A stretch of DNA of 64,000 nt, from the NCBI GenBank assembly GCA_027493545.1, contig JAOSKR010000002.1:186001-250000 (forward strand), given 5' to 3'. The notes beneath the pieces are model-generated. The model did no database searches. It had not been told where the DNA came from and was given only the letters and a program-made list of their open reading frames with translations. The stretch's first letter is position 1; each line of letters begins with the position of its first letter. Made by a program: the position numbers and the translations under genes. The DNA is from Roseovarius sp. (GTDB lineage: Bacteria > Pseudomonadota > Alphaproteobacteria > Rhodobacterales > Rhodobacteraceae). This document shows positions 10,374-18,299 of the stretch, in pieces.

Positions 10374-11569
10374 TGAAAGCCCTCAGAAGCAGCACCGATC
10401 CGTTGGAGAACGATCTCGCCCGGGTCTACGAGCATTGGCAGGAGGTCAAGCGTAGCCAAGGCCAGCGGGCGGGCCTCGGATATGAACCCCGGGATATAAG
10501 GGCGAAAGGCCCGGAAGAGGTGATTTCCAGCCGGATCTTAAACGCCTCCGCCGGGTTCGAGGAGGTTGACCCAAATCAGAGCTATGAAGCCTTGGTGCTC
10601 AAATACCCGGATCGCTTCACCCCGGACGTGATCGCCGCCGCGCGCGAACGGTTGAATCTCGGCGCGAGCAAGTTGAATCAAATCCGGCGGCAGGACATTC
10701 AGTTCTTCGTCAAATCGCGCGCCTTCGACCTTTTCGGAGAACTCGGCATTCAGCCTTTGCCCGAAAATTGGATCGGTCGAGATGCCCACTTGCCTGTTTT
10801 CCTCAAAGAATACCGCGATGCGGAACGGTTCATGTCCGAAGGCTTTCGGAGCCTCGTTTGGCTGCATGAACAGAGTAAGCATGGCGAGAGTGGGAAAGGC
10901 CTCACAGCCGTGGCCGAGTTCGGCCCTATGCAGCCGGATCGCCACGCTCGCGTGCTGGACGCAGTGTTCTTTGATCATCCTATTGGAAAAGCCTTTCTCG
11001 ACTCTCATCGAGGAGATCAGACCTTCGTAGCTAAGATCGTCGCCTTCCGCCCAAGCCGTATTTGGCCGATTTCGGATGCTGACGTAGACTCGTTTATGTC
11101 GGCCGTTCGGGAGAGGGCGCACCAGTTCGCACAATATGAAAACCATAACCCGGACCCGCATGAGCCCCTGAATCTTGAGAAGATCGAAGACACCACCGCC
11201 CTGCGCCAAGTCGTCCTGCGGCGATACCAAAGCGCGTTTCGCCAAGCCCTTTTGAGCAAGCGCCCGAACCGTTGCGCAATCACCGGGACGAGCGAGCTTT
11301 CGGTTCTGGAAGCCGCCCACATCATCCCCTATGCGGAGCGGTTTGCCGACCGGGACAAGCCCGAGAATGGCCTTCTTTTGAGAAGCGACATTCACAAGCT
11401 CTTCGACGCGCACCTGATTTCCATCAACCCCGAGACCAAAGCAGTCGAGGTTTCCGACCGGATTGCATCGCCAGACTACCAGAGCCTTCGCGACAATACC
11501 GTTTCTGATGAAGTCTCCCCCAAGAGCCTTGGCTTTCACTTCGAGATTTTCCGAGAACAGCACCAATAG
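10361..11569 (+). CDS. HNH endonuclease (HNH_2-type C-terminal domain), partner of the Res-like gene
   Basis: 402 residues, intact. The C-terminal domain (about residues 290-360) has NRCAITG, LEAAHIIPY and ENGLLLRSDIHKLFD, the Cys/His/Asn pattern of HNH_2 nucleases found in restriction and defence proteins. I do not recognise the N-terminal 280 residues; they contain a basic stretch near residue 100 (SKLNQIRRQD) and a mixed alpha/beta pattern. The start overlaps the helicase-nuclease gene by 13 bases and a strong terminator follows at 11834. The tight overlap suggests the two proteins work together, probably against invading DNA. It is now separated from its promoter by IS21-B. Confidence 0.8.
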   Translation: MSEVMKALRSSTDPLENDLARVYEHWQEVKRSQGQRAGLGYEPRDIRAKGPEEVISSRILNASAGFEEVDPNQSYEALVLKYPDRFTPDVIAAARERLNLGASKLNQIRRQDIQFFVKSRAFDLFGELGIQPLPENWIGRDAHLPVFLKEYRDAERFMSEGFRSLVWLHEQSKHGESGKGLTAVAEFGPMQPDRHARVLDAVFFDHPIGKAFLDSHRGDQTFVAKIVAFRPSRIWPISDADVDSFMSAVRERAHQFAQYENHNPDPHEPLNLEKIEDTTALRQVVLRRYQSAFRQALLSKRPNRCAITGTSELSVLEAAHIIPYAERFADRDKPENGLLLRSDIHKLFDAHLISINPETKAVEVSDRIASPDYQSLRDNTVSDEVSPKSLGFHFEIFREQHQ

Positions 11570-12059
11570 CAGCAGGGTGTCCCAAGGCGCAGCAATCAAG
11601 CCGGGGCTATCAAGAGCAGGTCATTCATGAAGCTCTCAACGGTTTGAATGTGCGCCCGGATGAGCATGTGCACCTCTTGACCCGATGCACAGGTTACGGC
11701 ACAGGTAGGAGCACACCGCTGGACTCGATCCGAAATTGATGGAAATTTCCCTTTGTTTTCATAGGTGTTTGCTGGCTGGCCCCCGCCCCTACCGCCGGAG
11801 CCAAATATCTTTTAGAAATCACAAGATGATAAGAGCCGTCTATCGAGGCGGCTTTTTTCGTTTTTGAGCGTTGATGCAACAGTAATGCAACATTTGGCGG
11901 TTTCCCGGCGGGCGACGGCACACGTTGACGCCGCACGTTGATATCGCGGACAACGTGTCGGGCACGTTGCACGAATCTCTCTGCGCCTCGACTTGGGCGT
12001 CTATCGGCAATGTCGGGAAGTGGCAGTTCGCCACGGCCCGCACCGAAGGCAGCTATCCG
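11570..12059. other. Non-coding stretch after the HNH gene
   Basis: No convincing gene on either strand. It contains the terminator at 11834-11858 and, just before it, CCGCCGGAGCCA (11792-11803), which looks like the 3' acceptor strand of a tRNA with its CCA. No complete tRNA can be folded around it. The rest shows no repeat or promoter that I can support. Confidence 0.5.
11834..11858 (+). terminator. Intrinsic terminator after the restriction/HNH operon
   Basis: Stem AGCCGTCT / AGGCGGCT (8 bp with one G-U pair), tetraloop ATCG, followed by TTTTTT and a second T run. It lies about 265 bases after the HNH stop. Confidence 0.8.
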
Positions 12060-12354
12060 CTACTGAAACTTTTCAAGCGCGTGCGCTTCAAAGCGTTCGC
12101 CGAACGTGTTGGCAATGTTCCGCCATCTCGTGATGTTGCTGAGTCGCAAGGCATAAGGTGCCCCGTCCACGGTGATCTCTGCGCCGTGAGCGATGCGATT
12201 CCTTACTTGGTTGATGCGGTCGAAGTTCGATTTCAGCGAGTCCGAAGTCTGTCCTTGCCACGACAAACCATCGAAAACGTCGTGAACGCCGAGCCTTCGA
12301 AAAAGCGTGATGATGTTTTTGTCGCTCGGGTTTCCCCAACGCGACCAAGTGGCA
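12060..12354 (-). pseudogene. HEPN-like protein, C-terminal fragment cut by IS21-C
   Basis: About 97 residues end at a normal stop (12060). The sequence NFDRINQVRNRIAHGAE contains RNRIAH, the R-x4-H type motif of HEPN ribonucleases and of the HEPN-like domains common in toxin-antitoxin and abortive-infection genes. Its upstream part is missing: the frame runs into the left end of IS21-C at 12355. It is convergent with the HNH gene. The family assignment rests on one motif and the helical look of the sequence, so it is tentative. Confidence 0.45.
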
Positions 12355-12472
12355 TGAGAACGGCGGTGCAAAAGTCGGCCACGGTAGCGGCGGGATGATC
12401 CTGCTGCGGGCGGCGGAATAGTCGTCCACCTTTACCCTTTCTGGCGACAGGGAGGGCAGGAGGATTTTTACT

Positions 12473-13956
12473 GTGGACTTGTATCGCAAGGTTCGTCTGG
12501 CTTGTGCGGAAGGTATGAGCCAGCGAGAAGCGGCGCGGCATTTCAACATCTCGCGTGACAGCGTCCGCAAGATGATGGCGTTCTCGGTACCGCCCGGGTA
12601 TCGGCGGACGGCGCCGGTGAAGCGGCCGAAGCTGGATGCCTTTACTGGCATTATCGACAGCTGGCTGGACGGCGATCGGGAGGTCCATCGCAAGCAGCGC
12701 CATACGGCGAAGCGGGTGTTCGAGCGGCTTCGTGACGAACATGGGTTCACCGGCGGCTACACGATTGTGAAGGATTACATGCGGCAGCGTGAACGGCGCG
12801 GTCGCGAGATGTTCGTGCCGCTGGCGCATGCGCCCGGACACGCTCAGGCCGATTTCGGTGAGGCGGTGGTTGTCATCGGCGGTGTCGAGCAGAAGGCGCA
12901 CTTCTTCGTCATGGATCTGCCGCACAGTGATGCCTGCTTTGTGCGGGCCTATCCCGCAGCGACAGCGGAGGCCTGGGTCGACGGTCACGTCCACGCCTTC
13001 ACGTTTTTCGGCAAGGTGCCTACGTCGGTCCTATACGACAACGACCGCTGTCTGGTTGCGAAGATCCTGCCGGATGGAACGCGCAAGCGGGCGACGCTCT
13101 TCAGCGGGTTCCTGTCGCATTACCTGTTCCGCGATCGTTACGGACGGCCGGGCAAGGGCAACGACAAGGGCAACGTGGAAGGCCGGTCGGCTATTCCCGC
13201 CGCAACTTCATGGTGCCGATCCCGCGGTTTGCGTCCTGGGACGCGTTCAACGCCTACTTGAGGATCAATGCCGCAAGCGCCAGGCGGATATCCTGCGGGG
13301 CCAGTCCGAGACCATCGGAGACCGGCTCGCGCGGGATCTGGCCACGATGACCGACCTGCCGGCCGCGCCGTTCGATGTCTGCGATCAGGCCACCGGACGG
13401 GTCAGTTCCGTGCGCTGGTGCGCTACGAGACCAATGATTACTCGGTGCCGGTCTCCTACGGCCACCGTGACGTCTGGATCAGGGGCTATGTCGACGTGGT
13501 CGTGATCGGCTGCGGCGGCGAGGTGATCGCACGCCATCCCCGCTGCTACGACCGTGAGGACATGGTCTTCGATCCGGTGCATTACCTTCCGCTGATCGAG
13601 CGCAAGATCAATGCCCTGGATCAGGCGGCGCCCCCGGCTGAATGGGACCTGCCGCCGGAGTTCGCGACCCTGCGCCGCCTGATGGAGGCGCGGATGATCA
13701 AGGCCGGACGCCGCGAGTATGTCGGGGTTCTGCGCCTGCTGAGACCTTCGACATCGACGACCTGCACGCGGCGGTGAAGAAGGCCCTGCAGCTGGGCGCG
13801 GTCGGCTTCGATGCCGTCAAGCACCTCGTCCTCTGTCACGTCGAGAAACGGCCGCCGAAATTGGATCTCGATGTCTACCCATACCTGCCACGGGCGAACG
13901 TCGAGACCACATCCGCGGCCAGCTATATGGCCCTGATGTCGGAGGATGCAGCATGA
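12473..13956 (+). pseudogene. istA: IstA transposase (copy C), several frame breaks
   Basis: Same gene as in copies A and B, start GTG 12473 after AGGAGG. The helix-turn-helix and the first two acidic motifs (ADFGEA, LYDNDR) are intact. Single-base losses relative to the other copies occur near 13182 (GGCCGG against GGCACGG/GGCCCGG), 13260 (TTGAGG against TTGGAGG), 13409 and 13740 (CTGAGACC against CTGGAGACC). As printed it cannot encode a full transposase. Each site is intact in at least one other copy, so read errors are an alternative to true decay. Confidence 0.9.
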
Positions 13957-14717
13957 CCGTCGCCCCGAAGATCCTGCTCGCGGATCATCTCAAGACGCTG
14001 AAGTTACCCACCTTCCTGCGGGAATACGACAAGCTTGCCCGCCAATGCGCCACCGAGGGTCGGGATCACGTCCAGTTCCTGGCGCGCCTCGTCGAACTGG
14101 AACTGATCGACCGAGAGCGCAGGATGATTGAGCGGCGTATAAAGGCCGCGAAGTTCCCGGCCGCCAAGAGCCCGGACAGCTTCGACTTCAAGGCGATTCC
14201 AAAGCTGAACAAGATGCAGGTGCTGGAACTGGCCCGCTGCGAATGGATCGACCGGCGCGAGAACGTCATCGCCTTGGGGCCCAGTGGAACCGGCAAGACC
14301 CATGTTGCCCTGGGTCTCGGGCTGGCCGCATGCCAGAAGGGCATGGCGGTCAGCTTCACCACCGCTGCGACGCTGGTCAACGAGATGATGGAGGCCCGCG
14401 ATGAACGCCGCCTGCTCCGCCTGCAAAAGCAGCTGGCCAGCGTCAAATTGCTGATCATCGACGAACTGGGCTTCGTGCCGCTATCCAAGACCGGCGCCGA
14501 GCTCTTGTTCGAACTGATCTCGCAGCGCTATGAGCGTGGCTCCACGATGATCACGAGCAACCTGCCATTCGACGAATGGACCGAAACCTTCGGCACTGAA
14601 CGCCTGACTGGCGCGCTGCTCGACAGGCTGACACACCACGTCAACATCCTCGAGATGAACGGAGACAGCTATCGGCTCGGCCAAAGCCGCGCCCGAAAAG
14701 CCGAAGCCTCAACCTAA
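13953..14717 (+). CDS. istB: IstB transposition helper ATPase (copy C)
   Basis: 254 residues, intact, with Walker A GPSGTGKTHVALG and Walker B IIDELG. It differs from copy B by a Leu-to-Pro change at SPDSFDF (about 14172) and keeps the normal Leu after Walker A. ATG overlaps the istA stop codon by four bases. Confidence 0.95.
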   Translation: MTVAPKILLADHLKTLKLPTFLREYDKLARQCATEGRDHVQFLARLVELELIDRERRMIERRIKAAKFPAAKSPDSFDFKAIPKLNKMQVLELARCEWIDRRENVIALGPSGTGKTHVALGLGLAACQKGMAVSFTTAATLVNEMMEARDERRLLRLQKQLASVKLLIIDELGFVPLSKTGAELLFELISQRYERGSTMITSNLPFDEWTETFGTERLTGALLDRLTHHVNILEMNGDSYRLGQSRARKAEAST

Positions 14718-14898
14718 TCATCCGTCACAGGATTGGCCCTGTGGGCCAATGCGCCATGGCACGCGCCAGCTATCTGGAGAGCGCGCGCGCCATGGCGCTT
14801 GCCACCCGCCACTGGCCTGGTTTTGCGCCGCCGCGTGGCCGGATTTGTCTCCGCCGTTGACACCCATCTGGGACAGCGGCAACACATGGCTGGCCACG

Positions 14899-15357
14899 AT
14901 GCGGCATGTTGCGCGCGACGGTGAGTGTCGGCTCATTGGCTGTGCGACGGCGCTGGAAACGTCAGATATGTCGACCGACATTCCCTATTACTGCGATCTA
15001 TTTCCGAACAGGGATCAATTGGCAAACCCCGGAGATGCAGTGATCTACAAGCCCTTGGGCGGCATACATGCAGGGCCGATACATCAGGAAAAAGAGCTTC
15101 ACTACTCAGAGATAGATGTCAAAGCCGCACGGTCTTTGCGGCGCAAACTTGATGCCAACGGCCATTATGCCCGCTCTGACGTGTTCTCACTGAGCGTCGA
15201 TCGGGAAAAGCAAACGCCAGTGGAATTCACCCGATATAATCGCCGAATTCAACGAGAGGCCGAAATTCACAAGCGATTCTGGATTCCGTTTTTCCACGGT
15301 CAACAAACGGCGGCTGACGTGAAGCAGCAATGCGGCATCAGAAGCAGCTTTCAATAG
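14899..15357 (+). CDS. Unidentified protein next to IS21-C, probably 5'-truncated
   Basis: An open frame continues out of the right end of IS21-C and stops at 15357, with in-frame ATGs at 14899 and 14968. The predicted 130-152 residues contain DIPYYCDLFPNRDQL and a basic C-terminal half (TRYNRRIQREAEIHKRF). I recognise no family. The original start was probably upstream and lost with the IS insertion. The neighbouring recombinase remnants suggest it belongs to accessory DNA. It could also be a chance frame in GC-rich DNA. Confidence 0.3.
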   Translation: MRHVARDGECRLIGCATALETSDMSTDIPYYCDLFPNRDQLANPGDAVIYKPLGGIHAGPIHQEKELHYSEIDVKAARSLRRKLDANGHYARSDVFSLSVDREKQTPVEFTRYNRRIQREAEIHKRFWIPFFHGQQTAADVKQQCGIRSSFQ

Positions 15358-15512
15358 CTGGTTTGGGCCGTTTCTTCTGCGCCGGCTTCTATCAATTGCA
15401 CTGGACTTCCGCACCTGGTGGAGCGTTTCTGTGCCTGCGCCCGGTACATGGTTTGGGCCCCTCTCGGTAGCAGGGCCGGCATGGGGCCGGCCTGCATGAC
15501 CGGGAGATACCC

Positions 15513-15683
15513 ATGACCCAGGCGAATACAAAGACGGCCAGGAACAAGGCCAAGACGCCCAAGCGGCCGGCGGGCAAAGTGCTGTCGAACATTCCAGATA
15601 CCAAACCCGCCTGCAAGACCAAGATCGTTCTGGTGCGTGCGATGCTAGCCGGCCCCTGCGTTATTGCATCTCCAACCGGCTGA
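15513..15683 (+). pseudogene. DUF3489-like protein, 5' fragment
   Basis: 56 residues: a Lys/Thr/Pro-rich start (TARNKAKTPKRPAGKV) then KTKIVLVRAMLAGPC, which resembles the start of the small DUF3489 helix-turn-helix proteins that often precede large recombinase genes in alphaproteobacteria. The normal continuation is missing. Near 15657 the sequence switches to a serine recombinase tail in another frame, so a deletion has fused the two genes. Confidence 0.45.
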
Positions 15684-16030
15684 TCTCGGGCGGTGCCGAT
15701 CCCACCGGATGGCGCCTGCCGGCGCCCGCCATGGCAATAGTCCGCGCTCTCAGGAACGCGCATCGCTGGGCCGCCATGCTGACGTCTGGTTTCGCTCTCA
15801 AGGACATCGCCGACCGCGAGGGGTTCTCCGAAAGCCATGTCGGGCGCATCATCCCGCTCGCGACGCTCTCGCCGAGGATTCAGGACGCGATCATCTCCGG
15901 CGCGCAGCCGTTTGAGCTCAACCTCGAAACCCTCGTTCGCGCCCGGCTGCCGCTGGATTGGTCCGACCAGGAGCGGCGCCTCGGCGCCACCGCCCGGCGC
16001 CTTCCCTGTTCCTCAAGGCTGGTTCCCTGA
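15658..16030 (+). pseudogene. Serine recombinase, C-terminal remnant (repeat R1)
   Basis: Encodes CISNRLISGG and GWRLPAP, the end of the recombinase zinc-ribbon region, then a helix-turn-helix tail (LKDIADREGFSESHVGRI, LSPRIQDAI, LETLVRARLPLDW) typical of large alphaproteobacterial serine recombinases. The catalytic N-terminal domain is absent, and about 30 codons between LPAP and the tail seen in the second copy are missing. It is preceded by a DUF3489-like fragment and followed by TTCCCTG motifs. A near copy lies at 55.8-56.3 kb. Confidence 0.6.
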
Positions 16031-16375
16031 TCCCATCACAGAAATTCCCTGTTCGGCGTCAGGAATTCCCTGTTCCGCAGGGTAGGGAATTTGCCCGCAA
16101 GCCTCTGTTATGCCTCGTGGATTTCGGGTAAGCACCACAGGATTCGGGCTCAGATCGGTGAAATTCCCTGTAAATTGTCTGTTATCAGGGAATTTCACCG
16201 AAAACCTCACCGGCCAAACAGGGCACCTGAGACCGGGCCCGAATTTGGGCCAGGGTCGCTGCTCACGGTGAGTCTCGGATCCCCATGCGCGGCCCCAAGC
16301 GCCCGGAATGTCGGGAAATTCGGGGCGGTTTCTGTACAGGGAAACGAGACCGGGGTCGGTGGTGGAGGAGGTGGG
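15669..16375 (+). repeat. Long direct repeat R1 (recombinase tail, TTCCCTG cluster and tRNA-Ser-like end)
   Basis: About 700 bases closely match 55892-56645 in the same orientation, by eye around 85-90 percent identical apart from small indels. The block covers the recombinase tail, a region with many TTCCCTG/CAGGGAA motifs (16003-16200) and the string GAGACCGGGGTCG near its end. Shared order in both copies shows one ancestral unit duplicated. Confidence 0.85.
16346..16375 (+). repeat. Attachment-site-like repeat of the tRNA-Ser 3' end (left)
   Basis: 28 of 30 bases match 58948-58977, which spans the last 16 bases of tRNA-Ser(UGA) including CCA and the 14 bases beyond it. The orientation is direct. 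This is what an attL/attR pair looks like after integration at a tRNA 3' end. Confidence 0.7.
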
Positions 16376-16479
16376 CACGGCGTCGAACCTTCTCCGCCAT
16401 TTAAGTTATTGATTTACAATGGCTCTGCAAGAACCTCTTGTATTCGCGAAGTAGAACGAACCGCACCCACCAGAATTGA
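16376..16479. other. Short spacer between attachment-like repeat and IS6 remnant
   Basis: Unlike the tRNA-side repeat, this continues into unrelated sequence. No gene or repeat is seen apart from an AT-rich patch around 16400-16425. Confidence 0.4.
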
Positions 16480-16678
16480 ACGGCTTCATGGCTGACGTCG
16501 ATGCCGCGCTCCCGAGACAGGTCATCGACGTTGCGCAATGGGAGCGGAAATCTCACATACATCATCACTGCCAGGCGAATGAGCTCGGGGCTGGTTTGGA
16601 AATGGCGAAAAGGGGTTGGGCTTGCTCATCCTGGCAGGGCGGTCCCTATTGCAGCTCAAGCCGCATCGTCTTGACACC
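16480..16678 (-). pseudogene. IS6-family transposase, N-terminal remnant
   Basis: Read on the minus strand it gives degraded MSKPNPF-type sequence, and the nucleotide sequence TTGCTCATCCTGGCAGG...CGCATCG-CTTGACACC matches the 5' end of the nearly whole IS6 element at 57400-57457. Only the first quarter of the transposase gene remains, with several frame breaks. Its outer end (about 16678) abuts the hyuB stop. Confidence 0.7.
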
Positions 16679-16690
16679 TGCCCTCGAAGA

Positions 16691-18296
16691 TCACTCCGGT
16701 GCGCCCCAGCCCCCGCCACCCGCAGTGATCATTTCAAGGCTCTCGCCGCTGGCAAGCCGGTGCGGCCCGCTCTTGGCGCCCAGGTCGTGTCGGGATCCAT
16801 CCGCGCGGATGATGGCAAAGCTTGCGCATCCTCCCGGCATCCCCCAGCGATGCCATGGGCCGGTGATACCGTGCGTTCGCCGAGGATCGACGCCTCGATC
16901 CCGTCGATGAGCGCCGTCACCGTCTTGCGTACGCCGAGGCCCCCCGATCTCTTCCCTGCGCCGCCGCTGCCGCACATCAGTTCATAGGCGCGGAACCGGA
17001 CCGGAATGAAAGCTTCCGTCGCCTCGACCGGCAGATTCATCGTATTGCCCATATGCACTCGCAATCCGTTGGCGCCGTCCGTGTCGCGGGTCGCGCCCAT
17101 GCCGCCGCCAATGGTTTCGTAATGCACGAACTGGGTGTTGCGAACCGGATCGAAGCCGCCCAGAGTATAGACGCAGGCCGACCCGTATCCCCCGCCCGCC
17201 GCGTGGTCGGGATAGACCTGCCCGAGCGCCGAAATCAGGATATCGACAAGACGGTTCGCGGTTTCCGTGTTGGCTCCGACAACCGGTGCAGGATAGGTCG
17301 CATTGAGGACGCTGCCCTCCGGGACGATGATTTCGACGTTTTCATAAATCCCCGAATTCGGTGCGATATCCCCCCGGCAAAGGCGAGGACCGTGTAATAG
17401 ACCGCCGATGACGTGACGGCTATTGGGGCGTTCACCGGCCCGCGCACGCAAGGGTCAGACCCGGTGAAATCGAACCGCAGATGTGCGCCAGTCTTGGTGA
17501 TCGTCACCCGGACCAGCGGCGCGGCGTTGGGGTCGACACCATCGCCGTCGAGCCGTTCTTCATGCATCATCACCGCATCGGGCAATATGCCGATTCGGGC
17601 CTCGGCAAGTCTGCGGCTATAGGCACGGGAATCAACCATGACCGACAGGATGGTTGCGGGCGCATATTTCGCGGCCAAGTCCTGCAACCGACTTTCCGCG
17701 CGATGGTGCCCTGCCAGGGCTGCGCGGAAATCGCCCTCACGATCCTTCGGCACCCGCACATTGGCCAAGATGAGCGCTAACGCATCCTCGCAGATCGCGC
17801 CCTGTTTGATGATCCTGAGGGGCGGTATACGCAGACCTTCCTTGAGGATTTCGTCGCTGACGCTTGACGATCCGCGCGCGCTCCCGCCGACATCGGGCCA
17901 ATGAACCCGGCTCAACGCAAAACCAAGCAGCGTCTGGCCTGCGAAGACAGGGGTCAGCAACGACATGTCCGGCAGATGGGTGCCGCCCGAATAGGGATCG
18001 TTGGTGATGACCCCGTCGCCGGGGCGCCAACCTGCCACTGGGAACTTGTCGAATATTGCTCGGGCAGTGAAGGTCGCTGCACCCAGATGGACCGGAATGT
18101 CGTTTCCCTGGGCAATGACCCGACCTTCGGTATCGAGCAGCGCGCAGGACAGGTCAGCCGACAGGCTGAGCAACGGGGAAAAAGATGTCCGCATGATGAC
18201 GCTCTTCATCTCGGCGCAGATGAAATACAGCGCGCTCCGGACAACTTCGAAGGTGACCGGATCGTGTTCAAGGATCGATTCCGCCTTGCCTGCCAT
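16691..18296 (-). CDS. hyuB: Hydantoinase B / 5-oxoprolinase beta-type subunit
   Basis: About 534 residues after repair. N-terminal DPVTFEVVRSALYFICAEM, then GDGVITNDPYSGGTHLPD, RVHWPDVGG and the C-terminal GGGGWGAPE are characteristic of the HyuB family, which pairs with HyuA for ATP-dependent opening of hydantoins, oxoproline or related cyclic amides. Frame breaks are a G run at 17372-17377 (one more G restores AGGDIAPNSGIYEN) and one near 16850 (one more G restores GIAGGMPGGCASFAI). The gene starts three bases after hyuA ends. Substrate is not predictable from sequence. The cytosolic complex would act on material imported by the neighbouring TRAP system. Confidence 0.88.
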
Positions 18297-18299
18297 CGC

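Larger units (their letters stand above)
12355..14862 (+). mobile_element. IS21-family element, copy C
   Basis: About 2.51 kb with the same terminal repeats as copies A and B. Left flank GTGGCA and right flank CCCATC differ, so no target duplication is seen. The left side cuts the HEPN-like gene and the right side abuts an unidentified reading frame. Several single-base differences from copies A and B lie in short runs of the same base. Confidence 0.93.

Noticed and set aside
11761..11803. A tmRNA or complete tRNA gene ending GGAGCCA
   Set aside because: No TTCGA-type T loop, no matching 5' strand and no tag reading frame could be found upstream.
2546..14862. IS21 copies A and C as ends of one composite transposon carrying the restriction genes
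   Set aside because: The outer flanks (AACGCG and CCCATC) show no shared duplication, and genes on both sides are truncated. Rearranged single insertions fit better.
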